Assembly (NCBI GenBank): GCA_964035015.1
Contig: OZ036011.1
Coordinates: 10,635,694 to 10,699,693 of the forward strand
Reading direction: 5' to 3'
Origin: Corallium rubrum
Taxonomy: Eukaryota > Cnidaria > Anthozoa > Scleralcyonacea > Coralliidae
DNA: 64,000 nucleotides
Below are positions 34,001 through 45,440 of the stretch, one piece after another. Each line of letters begins with the position of its first letter. The first letter of the stretch is position 1. The notes below the pieces were generated by a model, which searched no databases, was not told the DNA's origin, and worked only from the letters and a program-made list of their open reading frames with translations. Position numbers and translations under genes: made by a program.

Positions 34001-37000
34001 CAGAGGACTTGAAATATTACTTCACACAATCGGTTATTCATCCATACACTAATTACTAATGCACTAATTCATTTTGGGAATACACTAAGTGATTTTGAGA
34101 AGTCATGTAAAGGCCTCCAATTCGGACTAGACCGGGTTTTCAGTACTCGGAATTCATTCCAGTCCGAGGCTTCGCCTCGGACTGGAACGAATTCCTCATA
34201 CTTGAAAACCCGGTCTAGTCCTCATTGTCGGCCTTTACATATTACATAATAGATAAAGATGAACAGTGATTGTATCTGATTTACAAGGCGAGCTGCAAGC
34301 GAACCGTAGTAAGTCACATACAAATCGGCTCAGTGATGGATCCAGCTTGATCTGGTAGGGGGGGGGGGGGGGGTGCTGAGCGAACGAAGTGTGATCAAGC
34401 CTGAGGCGTGGGGTGCGACCGAGGCAGGGTGGAGCGCCACAGAGGGAGCTACAGCAGGGGTCTGGGACACAGCCCTACCACCAACTCGGCCCCTGGCCCC
34501 TGCCGGGGGCTGGGGGTAGGGGGCACTGATCTCAAATAATAGACTCATTATACTGGATAGAGCATCCGGTGCTCGCTGTGAAGTCGGAATAAATTAGCGG
34601 CCGCCATTTCAGGTGGGACCCACTTGGTTTTCATACAGCCACTTTTAAGTTCTCCCATAGCGACAGATACATGTCACAAAAATTTAGCTGGTTTTCATTA
34701 AAAATCCGATCATATAAAGCGAAAACCAGAGGCGAAAACTATGATTCAGCAATATTGTGGGTCCCACCGGATATGGCCGCCGCGAGATTTTTAGCCTCAC
34801 TTCCGACTTCAATTTTTGCCACGCGCGAAACAATAGATGCTCTATCCAGTATAATGAGTATATTATTTGAGATCAGTGGTAGGGGGTGAAGCTCACCAGA
34901 TACCTAATACCTAGGTCCTATGAAGTTTACACAGACATTGAATGAATGCATCCTTTAATGTACTTCATGGATTTGACAAGGCAATTGGCATGCCCTGCAC
35001 CCCCTTGGCCAAGGGCACCCCCCTATAAATCCATCACTGAATCGGCTGCGAATGCTTCATCTAAATAGCCATGTTTTCAAACTATTTTTCAAGTTGGAGT
35101 GATTTTAGCTAAGTAAAGTGAGGAAAAAGTTTATGTAAATCAGGACGAATCTGTATGCGATTTACAGATATTGATTAAATTTTTTTGAATTTTCTTCATG
35201 AATTTTTAATGAATTTGATGTTATTTGTAAATTTTTCGAATCTTGTTCATCAGGTAACCGCCAAGATCTCTTCTCAAACCAGACCAAAGCTCTCAAATGC
35301 TACAATGAGGAAACGCCTTTCAAGACAAGAACCGTATCCTTTAGTTAACAATATATATACAGGGTATAAATAAATTTTGTGGAAACACCACGTAAAATAT
35401 TTCTTTGCTAAGCTTTCGGCCTGTTGACTCAGGCCTTCATCAGAGCAAAAGGCCTAAAGCAAACAACAGGCCGAAAGCTTAGCAAAGAAATATTTTACGT
35501 GGTGTTTCCACAAAATTTATTTATATTACTTTATCGCCATGAAAACGTTCAAAAAATTAATTATATACAGGGTGTCCCAAAAAATGCCCCCCATCCGTTT
35601 TTGTACTGCATCTTCATTAATTTGGGTACAAGAAGTAAATTTTTATATCACGCCGAAAGCCCATCACTCCTTCTTTGTTGTCTGAAATTTTCAGAGCTAA
35701 ATAGTTATCTACTCGCTTCCTGGAGTCATTTAAAGAGGCAACATCAAAATTTGAACTTGTCCAAATTATGCAAATTATTTATGCTACCTACAGATTGAGG
35801 TATCATCGGTTTCAAATTATGAAGCTTAACCATCTAATAAAACCATCCCACAAGCGGGATGTTAAACTTGAACACATAAAGGTAAAAACTCTATAGGGGT
35901 GTTGTGGTCGGGGTATGAGAGGTGGGACATTTTTCCGGAGGGTTGTGGTTAGGTTTAGGGTTTCCGGGGTGTGTGATTAGGTTTAGGATTTCCGGGGGGG
36001 GTATGGGGGTGAGGTTTCATTTAAAAAGGTTGTCTAATCAGATGGTGGTTTTAGTAGTTGGTTAAGCTTCATAATTTGAAGGAAATGATAGCTCACAGAT
36101 TTGGAAAAATACAGGGTGTTCCAAACGAATGTCGCCCATCCCATTTTTAACCACAGCTTTCTTTGAGTGCGGAATACAAGTTTGAATACATATGCATGTA
36201 AAAACTGACCACAGGGGACTAAAGTTTGATTCCAAATGAAGCAATGCGGCATCAAGTCGTATGGGGTTCCTTGGGGTAAGTATATAAAGACGTACGTACC
36301 CTTCCGTTTTTTCCACACTTTTGCGTCGTGCGCGGTTTCGCGCAGTGCCAATATCTTTGAAAGCGAAATAGCAACCTCGTACCCAGGCTGCAAAAATAGC
36401 TGCCTCCTCCTGAGGAATAGTGTGATGTTTTGCAATCTCAATAGATTCTCTTGTTCTTCGCGTGAAGTACACACGCAAAAACGCACAGACCTGTTGCAGA
36501 ATGATGGCAGATCTGTTCAGAAAAACGTAGCGATCCCTGATACAGCCTGTTGCAGTATCAGCTACGATACACCTATGATATCATATCTGTATCATACCTG
36601 CAGCTACAACAGGCTGTTCAGAACAGATTCTGTCAAACTGTATCAGTCTGACACGGTCAGTGCTGTATCAGTTTGATATAACAGACTGAACAGGTATGTT
36701 GTCTACGGAGCTGTCGCAGTCTGTTAGAAATTCTAACTAAATGTTTATACATCAGCGCTGGGTACATTCTGTAGCTGTCAGGCTGTATCAAGGGTCGCTA
36801 CATTTCTCTGAACAGATCTGATATCAGAGCTGATCAGACTGTGCGTTTTTACGTGGGTATTGCTTGTTGCTGGCTAAGTGACGACTCTTCCCACTTAACA
36901 CGATGGTCATACTTCCAAGCGTGTTTGGCAACAGCAGATTTATCATGTTGCAGATAAATATTTTACGTGGTGTTTCCACAAAACTTATATTTATATTACA

Positions 37001-39847
37001 TTATCGCCATGAAAACTTTCAAAGAATTAAATTTTTTTTATTTGAATTAACCTTAACTTGGCGAACCAAACACAGCCAAGAAAAGAAACCTAAATCTGGG
37101 AGCCCTTCTAGCGTTTCAGCCGAAAAAACAACCCCGAAAAATCGAGAGAAAAATGACGCAAAAAAACTGTCTAATGTAGTTACTATGACTACGGCAAAGA
37201 GCACGTGTGCAGCTACTGGTGCTGCCATAGGTGCTGAAAAACATACAGAAATGAGGAAAACCATAAGTACTAGCAAACCATTGTCTAAAGGGGCAAAACC
37301 AAGCAAAAATGTTGCAGTGGCTACAAAGAAGAAGCGAAGGACATGGGACAGTGGGTAAATAACTGATTATCCATTTGTTTTAGTGATGGAACAAAATAAT
37401 TAGATTACTGTGATTTTTTTATTAAGCCCCCGGGAGGCTTCTTTTTTAAGCTTCTTTCAGGGGGGGTTAAAGTGCCTATGAAGCGAAAATTATTATTGTC
37501 TTAAATGAAAGAACTCTTAAAACTACAACGTAACATCTTTTGCAGATCTTCGTTTCCGTGCTTCGTTGTTGAGATATTTCAGTTTCTTTGATATGCAAAT
37601 TAAACACTTTGACATCACACGTGTATAATGAGTTATCGGAGAAAGTTCTATATCTTTGAACGAGATCACTTCGAAGCCGATCCTGTGCGTCTATTTCGCA
37701 TACAGCATTAGACATACAGATTTTTAATTGATTTCGTTTAATAATAGCAAAGATACCGAATCTTCGCTGATACCTCATTATACACGTGTGACGTCAAAGT
37801 GTTTAATTTGCATATCAAAAAAATTGAAATATCTCAACAACAAGGCACGGAAACGAAGATCTGCAAAAGATGTTACGTTGTAGTTTTGAGAGTTCTTTCA
37901 TTTCAGACAATAATAATTTTCGCTTCATAGGCACTTTAAAAGAGATTTAATAGAGGGGGCTTATTAGAGGGGTGCTTATTTCAAATAAGTACAAAAAGTC
38001 TGATTCTCCTCTATTTATCAACTGATTGGGGGAGGGGGGGGGGGGGCTTAATTATTTTCTGCTTCTAGAAAGGAGTGCTTATTAGAAGGGGGGCTTAAAA
38101 GAGATGCGGGGGGGGGGGGCTTAGTAGAGAAATTGCAGTAAACACGCACTACATTACATTACATCACATCACACTATATCACATCACCTCAAACCACGCA
38201 ACATCACTTTTGATGAATGAACGTCTGAATGAACTAAATGTGTGTTGCATTACACCCAGCTCACTAACGTACCACATGCACTACGTGTATATATACGTAC
38301 GTACGACTATTTAACATGTAATCTTTTTATTGCAGAGTTTTGAAGCCAATACAAGGACGTATTTCTCCCACAATACCTGACAAAACAAGGTACATACATT
38401 TTGGTTTTGTGTACATCAATTGGATGCCTAGTTTTACCAGGGCCTTGATTACCTGATACCCCTTGGACTGCCAGACCAGCCAAAAACTGGCTCCTTTATT
38501 ATTTTACTCTGTCTACCTGTTACCTATCTGGCGCCCATTGCTATGTTGCAGTCGTTGTTTTGGTCCTGCCTTGACACTTTGAGGCCTGGACCTCTCCCTG
38601 TGCTGAATAAAATCGTCTGGCGTTAGCCAGATAAAACACTAAAGACTCGTCGTCAGGCTTCAAAGTGTTAAAGAGATAGGTTTTAACACTTTGATTCCTG
38701 GACCTCCCCCTGTGCTGAATAAAAGCGTCTGGCGTTGTTACTTGTTGCCAGATAAAATACTAAAGACTCGTCTTCAGGCTTCAAAGGGTTAATATATGAC
38801 CGATCATCTTCCATCTATACCACTTCACTTCCTCACTCAACGGCTTCGTCACGTCGGTTCTTTCTAGTAGCTTTTCAGTACTGACATCAACTGCTTTGTC
38901 GTCTTTCTCACCCATATAGCAAGACTTAAGCACCACCAGCGTTAATTTTATACAGCCTCAGTTTTGCCCTTCTTGAGATACTGTTAGAGCTCCAGGTCTT
39001 ATTTAGTCGGACGCAGTGATAGATTTACAGGGGAGTTCGGGGATGGGGGGGTGGGTGTTGTTTGGGAGTGCCAATTGCCTTGTCAAATCGAAGTACATTA
39101 AAGGGCGTAATTTCATTCAATGTCCGTGTAAACTTCATAGGACCTAGGTATTAGGTATCATACCTATCTACTATTATATGATTCATAGAAATATGATTCA
39201 TATATTAGCTATCATATGATTCATAGGTATTAATAGGTATAAAAAAAATTTTCTGGCGGGCTTTTCCCCCCTACCCCCCAGCCCCGCCACCAGCTCGGCC
39301 CCTGGACCCTGCCGGGGGCTGTGTCCCCAGACCCCTGCCGTAGCTCCCTCAGCGGCGCTCCACCCTGCCTTGGTCACGCCCCACGCCGCAGGCCTGATCT
39401 CACTTCGCTCGCTCAGCACCCCCCCCCCCCCCCACCACCACCACCACCACCACCACCACCACTAGATCAAGCTGCATCCAACACTGGTCTGGCGAATGCA
39501 CCTCTGGCTTTTGAGAGTCTGTCTAACACCAGACACTTTTACTTGTCAAGTGAGAAGAGCCCCGTGTAGTCAAAGGGTTAATAGACGAATTCTCCGAAAG
39601 CTTATGCTGACCTTTTTTTCCCAGACTGTCCGGAGAGAAAAAACAATCGTTGTCGTCAGCGGCGAGGAAAACTGGACAAAAACTAGCGAGTGATTATCGA
39701 GCAAGTGCAGGAGCACGAGGTACATCAGGGACAAGCGGCAACACGAGGATAAACAGTAAGACGTACAAAATAGATAATAAACAAGGACATCACGTGACAA
39801 GGCCAGGTGCCAAACGTTCTCTAGCGGCTAACTTATCGAACAACTAA
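28031..39847 (+). CDS. CCP110: centriolar coiled-coil protein 110 homolog, 11 exons, 810 aa
   Basis: CP110 caps the distal end of centrioles and controls their length and ciliogenesis. Exons: 28031-28048 (MARETQ), 28171-28326, 29053-29190, 29993-31144, 32074-32196, 32307-32393, 33693-33815, 35254-35333, 37076-37354, 38336-38389, 39625-39847; all phases agree. N-terminal [15 protein letters not shown] and a following basic helix ending [10 protein letters not shown] match the conserved start of vertebrate CP110. The big exon 4 encodes a Ser/Asn-rich linker and a Gln/Glu-rich coiled coil ([20 protein letters not shown]). The C-terminal conserved block has an IQ-like [49 protein letters not shown] and [15 protein letters not shown], in the family order. 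The tail is Lys-rich and disordered. The first exon is inferred from phase and position. The intron after exon 8 has U12 signals. Length is near the human protein (about 990) minus linker. Confidence 0.9.
31158..31825. repeat. (GGAA)/(GGAT)/(GGGA) purine microsatellite in CCP110 intron
   Basis: A 660 bp purine tract starts 14 bp after the exon 4 donor: GGAA and GGGA units interleaved with two GGAT blocks (31264-31308 and 31702-31755). Because exon 4 reads openly into it, an unspliced frame would add a long Gly/Arg/Lys/Glu tail. The array is not coding. Confidence 0.95.
32480..33430. repeat. ~40 bp minisatellite in CCP110 intron
   Basis: The unit GTGTGGTGTGTCGTACGGCG + TCTTGTACGGTATGTTGAAG repeats about 22 times, with a longer variant inserting TTGTGCGATGTG. 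A higher-order period is visible: 32560-32760 recurs almost unchanged at 32800-33000. Long minus-strand frames over it (Thr/Arg/His-rich) are repeat artefacts. Confidence 0.95.
34104..34242. repeat. foldback with GAGGCTTCGCCTC core
   Basis: TGTAAAGGCCTCCAATTCGG and ACTAGACCGGGTTTTCA are complemented by TGAAAACCCGGTCTAGTCC and GGCCTTTACA. The centre AGTCCGAGGCTTCGCCTCGG is a tight hairpin. A hairpin of similar style lies at 43290-43450. Confidence 0.8.
34331..35039. mobile_element. non-autonomous hAT-type element with 8 bp TSD, copy 1
   Basis: The left end CAGTGATGGATC and the right end ATCCATCACTG are inverted repeats, bracketed by a perfect 8 bp direct repeat AATCGGCT (34323-34330 and 35040-35047). 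CAGTG ends and an 8 bp duplication are hAT hallmarks. The 709 bp interior has a poly-G run and a GC-rich block shared, inverted, with 39014-39486. It lies in the CCP110 intron between exons 7 and 8. Confidence 0.9.
35362..35545. mobile_element. family C foldback, copy 2
   Basis: The left arm TTTTGTGGAAACACCACGTA and the right arm TACGTGGTGTTTCCACAAAA are inverted repeats. Each is followed inward by GCTAAGCTTTCGGCCTG or its complement. Begins about 30 bp after CCP110 exon 8. Confidence 0.85.
36468..36859. mobile_element. TIR element family A, copy 2
   Basis: TACACACGCAAAAACGCACA to GTGCGTTTTTACGTGGGTA. The body is the reverse complement of the copy at 4064-4464 with few differences. Inside the U12 intron of CCP110. 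Confidence 0.85.
36955..37025. mobile_element. family C element, partial right end
   Basis: ATATTTTACGTGGTGTTTCC through ACATTATCGCCATGAAAAC equals the outer end of the family C copies. It ends about 50 bp before CCP110 exon 9. Confidence 0.7.
37470..37936. mobile_element. 467 bp palindromic element flanked by TA, family E copy 1
   Basis: AAGTGCCTATGAAGCGAAAA on the left is complemented by TTTTCGCTTCATAGGCACTT on the right. TA lies outside both (37468-37469 and 37937-37938). Nearly the whole element is one inverted repeat around a short centre near 37700. A diverged copy lies at 53174-53660 and a broken one at about 61443-62615. Confidence 0.9.
39014..39486. mobile_element. hAT-type element, copy 2 (inverted, older)
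   Basis: Starts CAGTGATAGATTTAC and ends GCATCCAACACTG. The interior GC-rich block (CGGCCCCTGGACCCTGCCGG) matches copy 1 in reverse. The flanks GTCGGACG and GTCTGGCG agree at 6 of 8 bases, as expected for a decayed target duplication. It carries a poly-C/(CCA)n tract. Confidence 0.7.
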
Positions 39848-40599
39848 TAATACTTCGTATAGCTGCGTGGTGAGTTGTAATAGACAAGCGCTAAATTATG
39901 AACCGAAACAAATTACCTAGTCTGCGGTTTTTTCTATGTTTATTGTTTATATAGACCAAATCGTAGTTTCATTTAGGCCCACGTACAAATTAGTTTCCTA
40001 TTCACTTTGGGCCCCAGTGCAAATTACGTCGTGTCTATTAAAGCATAACGGGAAGATAACATAGGCTGGGACTGTTTTTTCATGTTTTGAGTTCATTATT
40101 TTTAGACACTACGTTTAGGATTATTGTCAAGGATAATCGATAAGCAAAGTTTATCCTTATAGAATACCTAAACATTAAAAAGTTTCTGAAATCAGAAATG
40201 TTATGTTTACTATGGCTGCTTCAGCCTCATGTTATAAATGAACTACGTTTTATCCCGACTCTCAGATTGTATGCGCAGTCCAAACTCCGATTTCGTCTAT
40301 AACAGTGCCTTGACGACTTGGCTGCATAGCTAGCAGCTTTATATTCTGTCCGTGAATTCGTTTGTGCGGAATGATTGACGAGCGAGAAGCGAGCGACGTT
40401 TTGACGCTTAATAAAACACTGCAGATCTTTAGCATCGTGTCTGCTTTCATATTCAGGCCTAAGTAATTTTGCGTTTCGATCAATCAGTCAATCAATCAAT
40501 CGACGGTTAATCAGTCAATCAATCATTCAGTCATTCAGTGTCTTATAATATATACTAGCTTAATACAAGTGATGCTTGACTTGCAAGCAAACTGAATGA

Positions 40600-40766
<167 letters not shown>

Positions 40767-41325
40767 AGGATTTGCAACCAAACATCGTAACGCGCGCGAA
40801 AATGCGATAATTTGAAAACATTCACCTTACGCTTCTAAATCTGAATGTTCACCGCCAGACCTCTTTTTGCTGCGCCGTCCCGGCTCAGTAACATGATATG
40901 CCTGCGGCTATTATAAGCGTGAAGAAGTTGATCTGCGATTTGAACTGACGCGCAAAGAGTGAAGCCTGCCAAGTCGATATATTTCCACATACAGGTACAG
41001 AAAAAAACTTATATTAAATCTTAGTTTTTGATCAATGAGGCGTAGACAATATTCAATATAGAATGGGATACATTGACAACTTTTATATTGTTGTGGTTCC
41101 TCTTTATTAATTGTTCAAAATATTTATGTTTTCCGTTGAACGTTTTAGTTTCATGTAAACAAAAACCCTGTTGGTCACGAAATAGGCAAATGTATAATTT
41201 TTAAAAGACTAGAAATTGTTTAGTTGTTCCTGCTGTGGAGCTATCAATATCTGTATTGTCGTCGGAGAGTTGAATCTACTTCGTTGTGAAAATTATTTTT
41301 AATATTTAAGTGCTCTATATATAAA

Positions 41326-41492
41326 GCCCCATTTACACGATGCTGGTACAATTTGAAAACGGAACAAAATCATGCCGGTATGCAAATACAGCATATAACA
41401 TTTCATATTATTTTCGGTATCGTATAAACGCAAGGCCTAAACGGCATGATTTTGTTTCGTTTTCAAATTGTACGGCATCGTGTAAACGGGGT
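41326..41492. mobile_element. short foldback element
   Basis: CCCCATTTACACGATGC and GTACAATTTGAAAACGGAAC at the left pair with CGTTTTCAAATTGTAC and GCATCGTGTAAACGGGG at the right. About 167 bp. Confidence 0.8.
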
Positions 41493-42599
41493 ATAAGTGT
41501 AAAAGCCAGCTGTGAAACTGCTGTGGCTTACATCGATACTGCATGGCATATATAAATATGTCCCTTCATTAACAGAAAAGGTACTGCAAGGGGGTAATAT
41601 AAACACTATTAAATTCATTACGAACGGCTCTTATAGCCGGTTATTTTTTTACAATAATCTCAAAGGGCAGGGTGATGATAAACGACCACCTTTTTAAATT
41701 GGCCGTCTAGCAACCGTTCCTTAACATCCGTGAGAGTTTTTTGCAATGAAGTGTTGAAAGAAAACAAACGGCGTGATGATTTCTTTGCTAGCATGTTCAT
41801 TATTCATCACGATCGTTTTCAGCTGTGTGCAGTTCACGTGTGATGTGTAAATTAAAGTTCATGAATTTCTGCTTGGTTCGCGAATTTCCCTCTGCGCGCT
41901 CGAGCTTTTGGGAACGTTTATGACGTTAGCACGCGTAATAGAACGGCTAAAAACTCCCATGCGGTGCTACAGTCGTACGGAGAAAATGTTTAACTGAAAA
42001 CCTGCGTTTCTGTACTGTACAGATTATTTACTCGGTCTAACACTAGAATGTTTTACTCAGCCTAACACCAGACGGTTTTACTTGTCGAAGGGAAAACCCT
42101 AAAAACTTAATGGTTATCACAAATTAATCTAGAAGTGAACGAAGCTTTTATGAAGAAAGGAAAATTTAATTATTAAAATATATTCAAACAACAAGAGTGA
42201 GTTTAATAATTGCAACCTGATCGACCGATAATATTACAAAAAGACCAGCTCTTCGGGAACACAATACGAAAAACCCAAAGATATATAGGGAAGGTTTATG
42301 AAACTTTTACAAATCTTCCCGAGGCAAAAGGGAAATTTAATCGCTAATTTCCCGAAAAGTCATGTTATAATTAATTTGTAATATTATGATCGCCGAGGAA
42401 AACTTTGAGAATCTTACCGACAGGAAATTTACACGGTTGATCAGAGAAGTTGATCTAATTTTCTCACACATTAGATATTCATAGCATTTCGGCCAATCCG
42501 GTTGCTTGATTTACGTCACATGTACTTACCGAGAAACCCAGTCTAAACCAGAGACCAATTTATTCAAGTGCGAGAACAATACATATGTTAATTTAAAAT

Positions 42600-42695
42600 T
42601 TCTCAAATGTATTTAGAAATGTTTTCTAAATACAGTAAACTGTATTTAGAAAACATTTCTAAATACAGTTCGCTGTATTTAGAAATCATTTCCCA
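42600..42695. repeat. serial palindromes (TCTAAATACAG)
   Basis: TTTCTAAATACAGTAAACTG followed by its complement, then the same word again in alternating orientation. Four copies in under 100 bp. Confidence 0.8.
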
Positions 42696-43289
42696 ATACA
42701 ATTGTCTGTCGCTATAGAGACCAGTTTCAAATACAACAGATATTTTTACCTAACAGCGCTTCACAATATAGGCGACTACATGCGATACATATATTGCAAG
42801 TAAAATAGGCTAACAAGAAACCAATCTTACGTTGGTGCAATTTAAGTTATTCGACGACAGATAGAAACCTACGAAAAGCACTAAAACAGTGATGTTGCTT
42901 GCAGACTGATTGAAGTAATGAAGTTTAAACATCCATCTACCTTTCGTAATATTATGAAGTACATATAAAAGTATACAAGACAGTCACCTCACGCTTTGTT
43001 TTCTCCGGTATCGACCATTAACATCTTCTGTCTTCTTTAGTTTGTAAAGTTCTACATTATTCCAATTGTCATCTATATTTTCTCTGCTCAATATCAGTCC
43101 TGGCTAAATTGATCCTGCTATTCAACATAATCTAATGTATGTTATCCAATAAATCCAACGTCTTGCGAACCAAAACTCCTGGCTGTTTTAAAACAAAATT
43201 TCCCCTTGTCTCTGCAAGCGCTTGACGACTAGTCTGTTGTGATTGTCCTCATTGCAATGAATATCTAATGATGTGTGAGAAGCTATTTC

Positions 43290-43450
43290 AAATCCTCGTT
43301 AGTGTTCTAGACTTGGTTGCCAAATCCCATGTACCGTTAACAATAGCTCGGCTGCGCCTCGCTATTGTTAACGGCACATAGGATTTAGAAACCACGTCCA
43401 GAACACTAACTCGGATTTGAAATATTACTTCCCGTGCATGTTGATGAGGG
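43290..43450. repeat. foldback with GGCTGCGCC core
   Basis: AATCCTCGTTAGTGTTCTAG, ACCGTTAACAATAGC and their complements flank CTCGGCTGCGCCTCG. Confidence 0.75.
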
Positions 43451-43747
43451 AAAATATGCATCGTTTTCACTCACAATCGGTGGCCCCGTTGGCCGCCGTG
43501 ACGTGAGATGAAAACGATCTATATGCAAGCGGGAAATTTAGAAGAAGACAAAGGATTTCTTTGTCTTCTAATTTTCCCTCATCAACATGCATGGGAAAAT
43601 TAGAAGACAAAGGGAAAATTTCCCTCTTGCATGAGCAATGAGGGAAATACGGGGTTTACATTCCCTCGGAGAACAAAAGAATCCGAGGCGATCATGGTAT
43701 TATTGTAATTATTTTAGTTTAAAAACCAATCATAAGTCTCCCTCTGA

Positions 43748-44050
43748 CCATAGTCAATCGAGATATGGTCTGGAAACTCAGCGAAAGTCTTTGGTCTATC
43801 TTTTTGTTCGCCTTTATGCATTTTTGTGCACGGTGCACGGTCACTGAACACATTGTATTTTAGTATAATGAACGAATTGTCCAATAGCAACGTTTCAGTT
43901 CAATCACTCAACCGTGCTATTTAAATATTAATAAACCTAAAACAAAGGATGTGTACGGTGTAAGGTACGGTTCAACATAAAATCACAGCTCATTATAGGC
44001 GCTTTGAAGTTTGCCGAGTTTCCAGACCACATATGTCGATTGACTATGCT
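43748..44050. mobile_element. family D foldback, intact copy
   Basis: CATAGTCAATCGAGATATGG + TCTGGAAACTCAGC to GAGTTTCCAGACC + TCGATTGACTATG, about 300 bp. It shares its interior with the copies in LENG8 intron 3. Confidence 0.8.
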
Positions 44051-44230
44051 CTGACTTGCGAGTAAAATGAAAGGCGAAGTATTAGCATTTTGTATTTGTC
44101 TTGTTTTTTATTTGTATATCAGATTGGCCTTCACTTGGTGGGTTTTTTACACCCATTCACTTTATCAGTTTACTTTGTTTACGTTGTAGTTCATAGGATT
44201 AATCTATCTCTTTCTAACGAGATCTCATCT

Positions 44231-45166
44231 ACACGCGTAAAAATCTCGCAAATTGTTACAGCATTGTTGCCTGAACAATGCTGTAACAACTTGCAACAAT
44301 GCTGTAACAACTTGTAACAATGCTGTAACAACTTGCAGCAATGCTGTAACAACTTGCAACAATGTTGTAACAACTTGCAACAATGATGTAACAACTTGCA
44401 ACAATGCTGTAACAACTTGCAACAATGCTGTAACAACTTGCAACAATGTTGTAACAACTTGCAACAATGATGTAACAACTTGCAACAATGCTGTAACAAC
44501 TTGCAACAATGTTGTAACAACTTGCAACAATGATGTAACAACTTGCAACAATGCTGTAACAACTTGCAACAATGTTGTAACAACTTGCAACAATGATGTA
44601 ACAACTTGCAACAATGCTGTAACAACTTGCAACAATGTTGTAACAACTTGCAACAATGCTGTAACAACTTGCAACAATGCTGTAACAACTTGCAACAATG
44701 ATGTAACAACTTGCAACAATGCTGTAACAACTTGCAACAATGCTGTAACAACTTGCAACAATGCTGTAACAACTTGTTGACATATGTGAACAACATTGAT
44801 AAATGAACAACATTGTTCATAATTGTTTCAACAAGTTGTTACAGTTTGATGAAACAACAACCGTTGTTCACGCATGTTGTAACAACCGAAGAACGTGTTG
44901 ATACATCAACCATGTTCACCATTGTTGTAACATTGTTGTTCATCGTTGTTATTTCGTCATGCTGTTACAACATGTTGTATCATGTGCGAACAACGTTGTT
45001 GGCTATGAAAAATGTGCTGTTGGAACAACTTGTTCATGACTGTTGATTTATCCGTGAACAAGTTGTTCGAACCATAAGTGAACAACTTGTTGACAACTTG
45101 TTCATGGCGAGCAGCACAACATTGTTCACGGCGAGCAGCGATCAAGTTGTGCGTTTTTACGCGTGT
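44231..45166. mobile_element. TIR element carrying a 21 bp minisatellite (family A-like ends)
   Basis: Ends ACACGCGTAAAAA and TTTTTACGCGTGT are inverted and match the ends of family A. From 44264 to 44775 about 24 units of AACAATGCTGTAACAACTTGC (21 bp) are tandem, with one variable base (C, T or A in AATGNTG) arranged in a repeating C-T-A order. The remainder is a string of AACAACNTTGTT-type palindromes. All frames on both strands stay open because the unit is a multiple of three; this is not a gene. Confidence 0.85.
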
Positions 45167-45344
45167 ACTGTAGAGATTCAACTAACTGGTCAACTAACAA
45201 TGGCTAGACATCAAACTTTGTTCAATGTCTGTGATTCATCAGAACAAATAGACTCCATTTTGCCGTTGTCTGTTCTGTCATGCATGGGCATAAAGAAGGA
45301 AAAAAGCAAGTCAGCTGACGTGATCTGACGTGTTCATACGTCAA

Positions 45345-45440
45345 TTAAGTTGTTGGCTTGTTGTCATTGCTCTGATGAAGGCCTGAGTCAACAGGCCGAA
45401 AGCTTAGCAAAGAAATATTTTACGTGGTGTTTCCACAAAA
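45345..45440 (+). mobile_element. family C end with hammerhead-like core
   Basis: CTGATGA (45372-45378), a 6 bp GGCCTG/CAGGCC stem with loop AGTCAA, then GAAA (45398-45401), followed by the family C terminal block. It resembles a hammerhead ribozyme core with one extra A, and no clear cleavage triplet. Confidence 0.5.

Larger units (their letters stand above)
35334..37075 (+). other. probable U12-type GT-AG intron of CCP110
   Basis: The donor GTATCCTTTA at 35334 matches the minor-spliceosome GT-class consensus, unlike all the other donors in this gene. CCTTAAC at 37051-37057 fits the branch core, 19 nt before the AG. Joining 35333 to 37076 (CC|C, Pro) keeps frame. Four mobile-element fragments have expanded this intron to 1.7 kb. 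Confidence 0.7.

Noticed and set aside
36034-36486. Minus-strand frame of 150 codons
   Set aside because: Overlaps a family A element end and element-like sequence starting ACAGGGTGTTCC; no known domain.
44264-44775. CRISPR-like or coding array
   Set aside because: Tandem 21 bp units without spacers; open frames on both strands are explained by period three.
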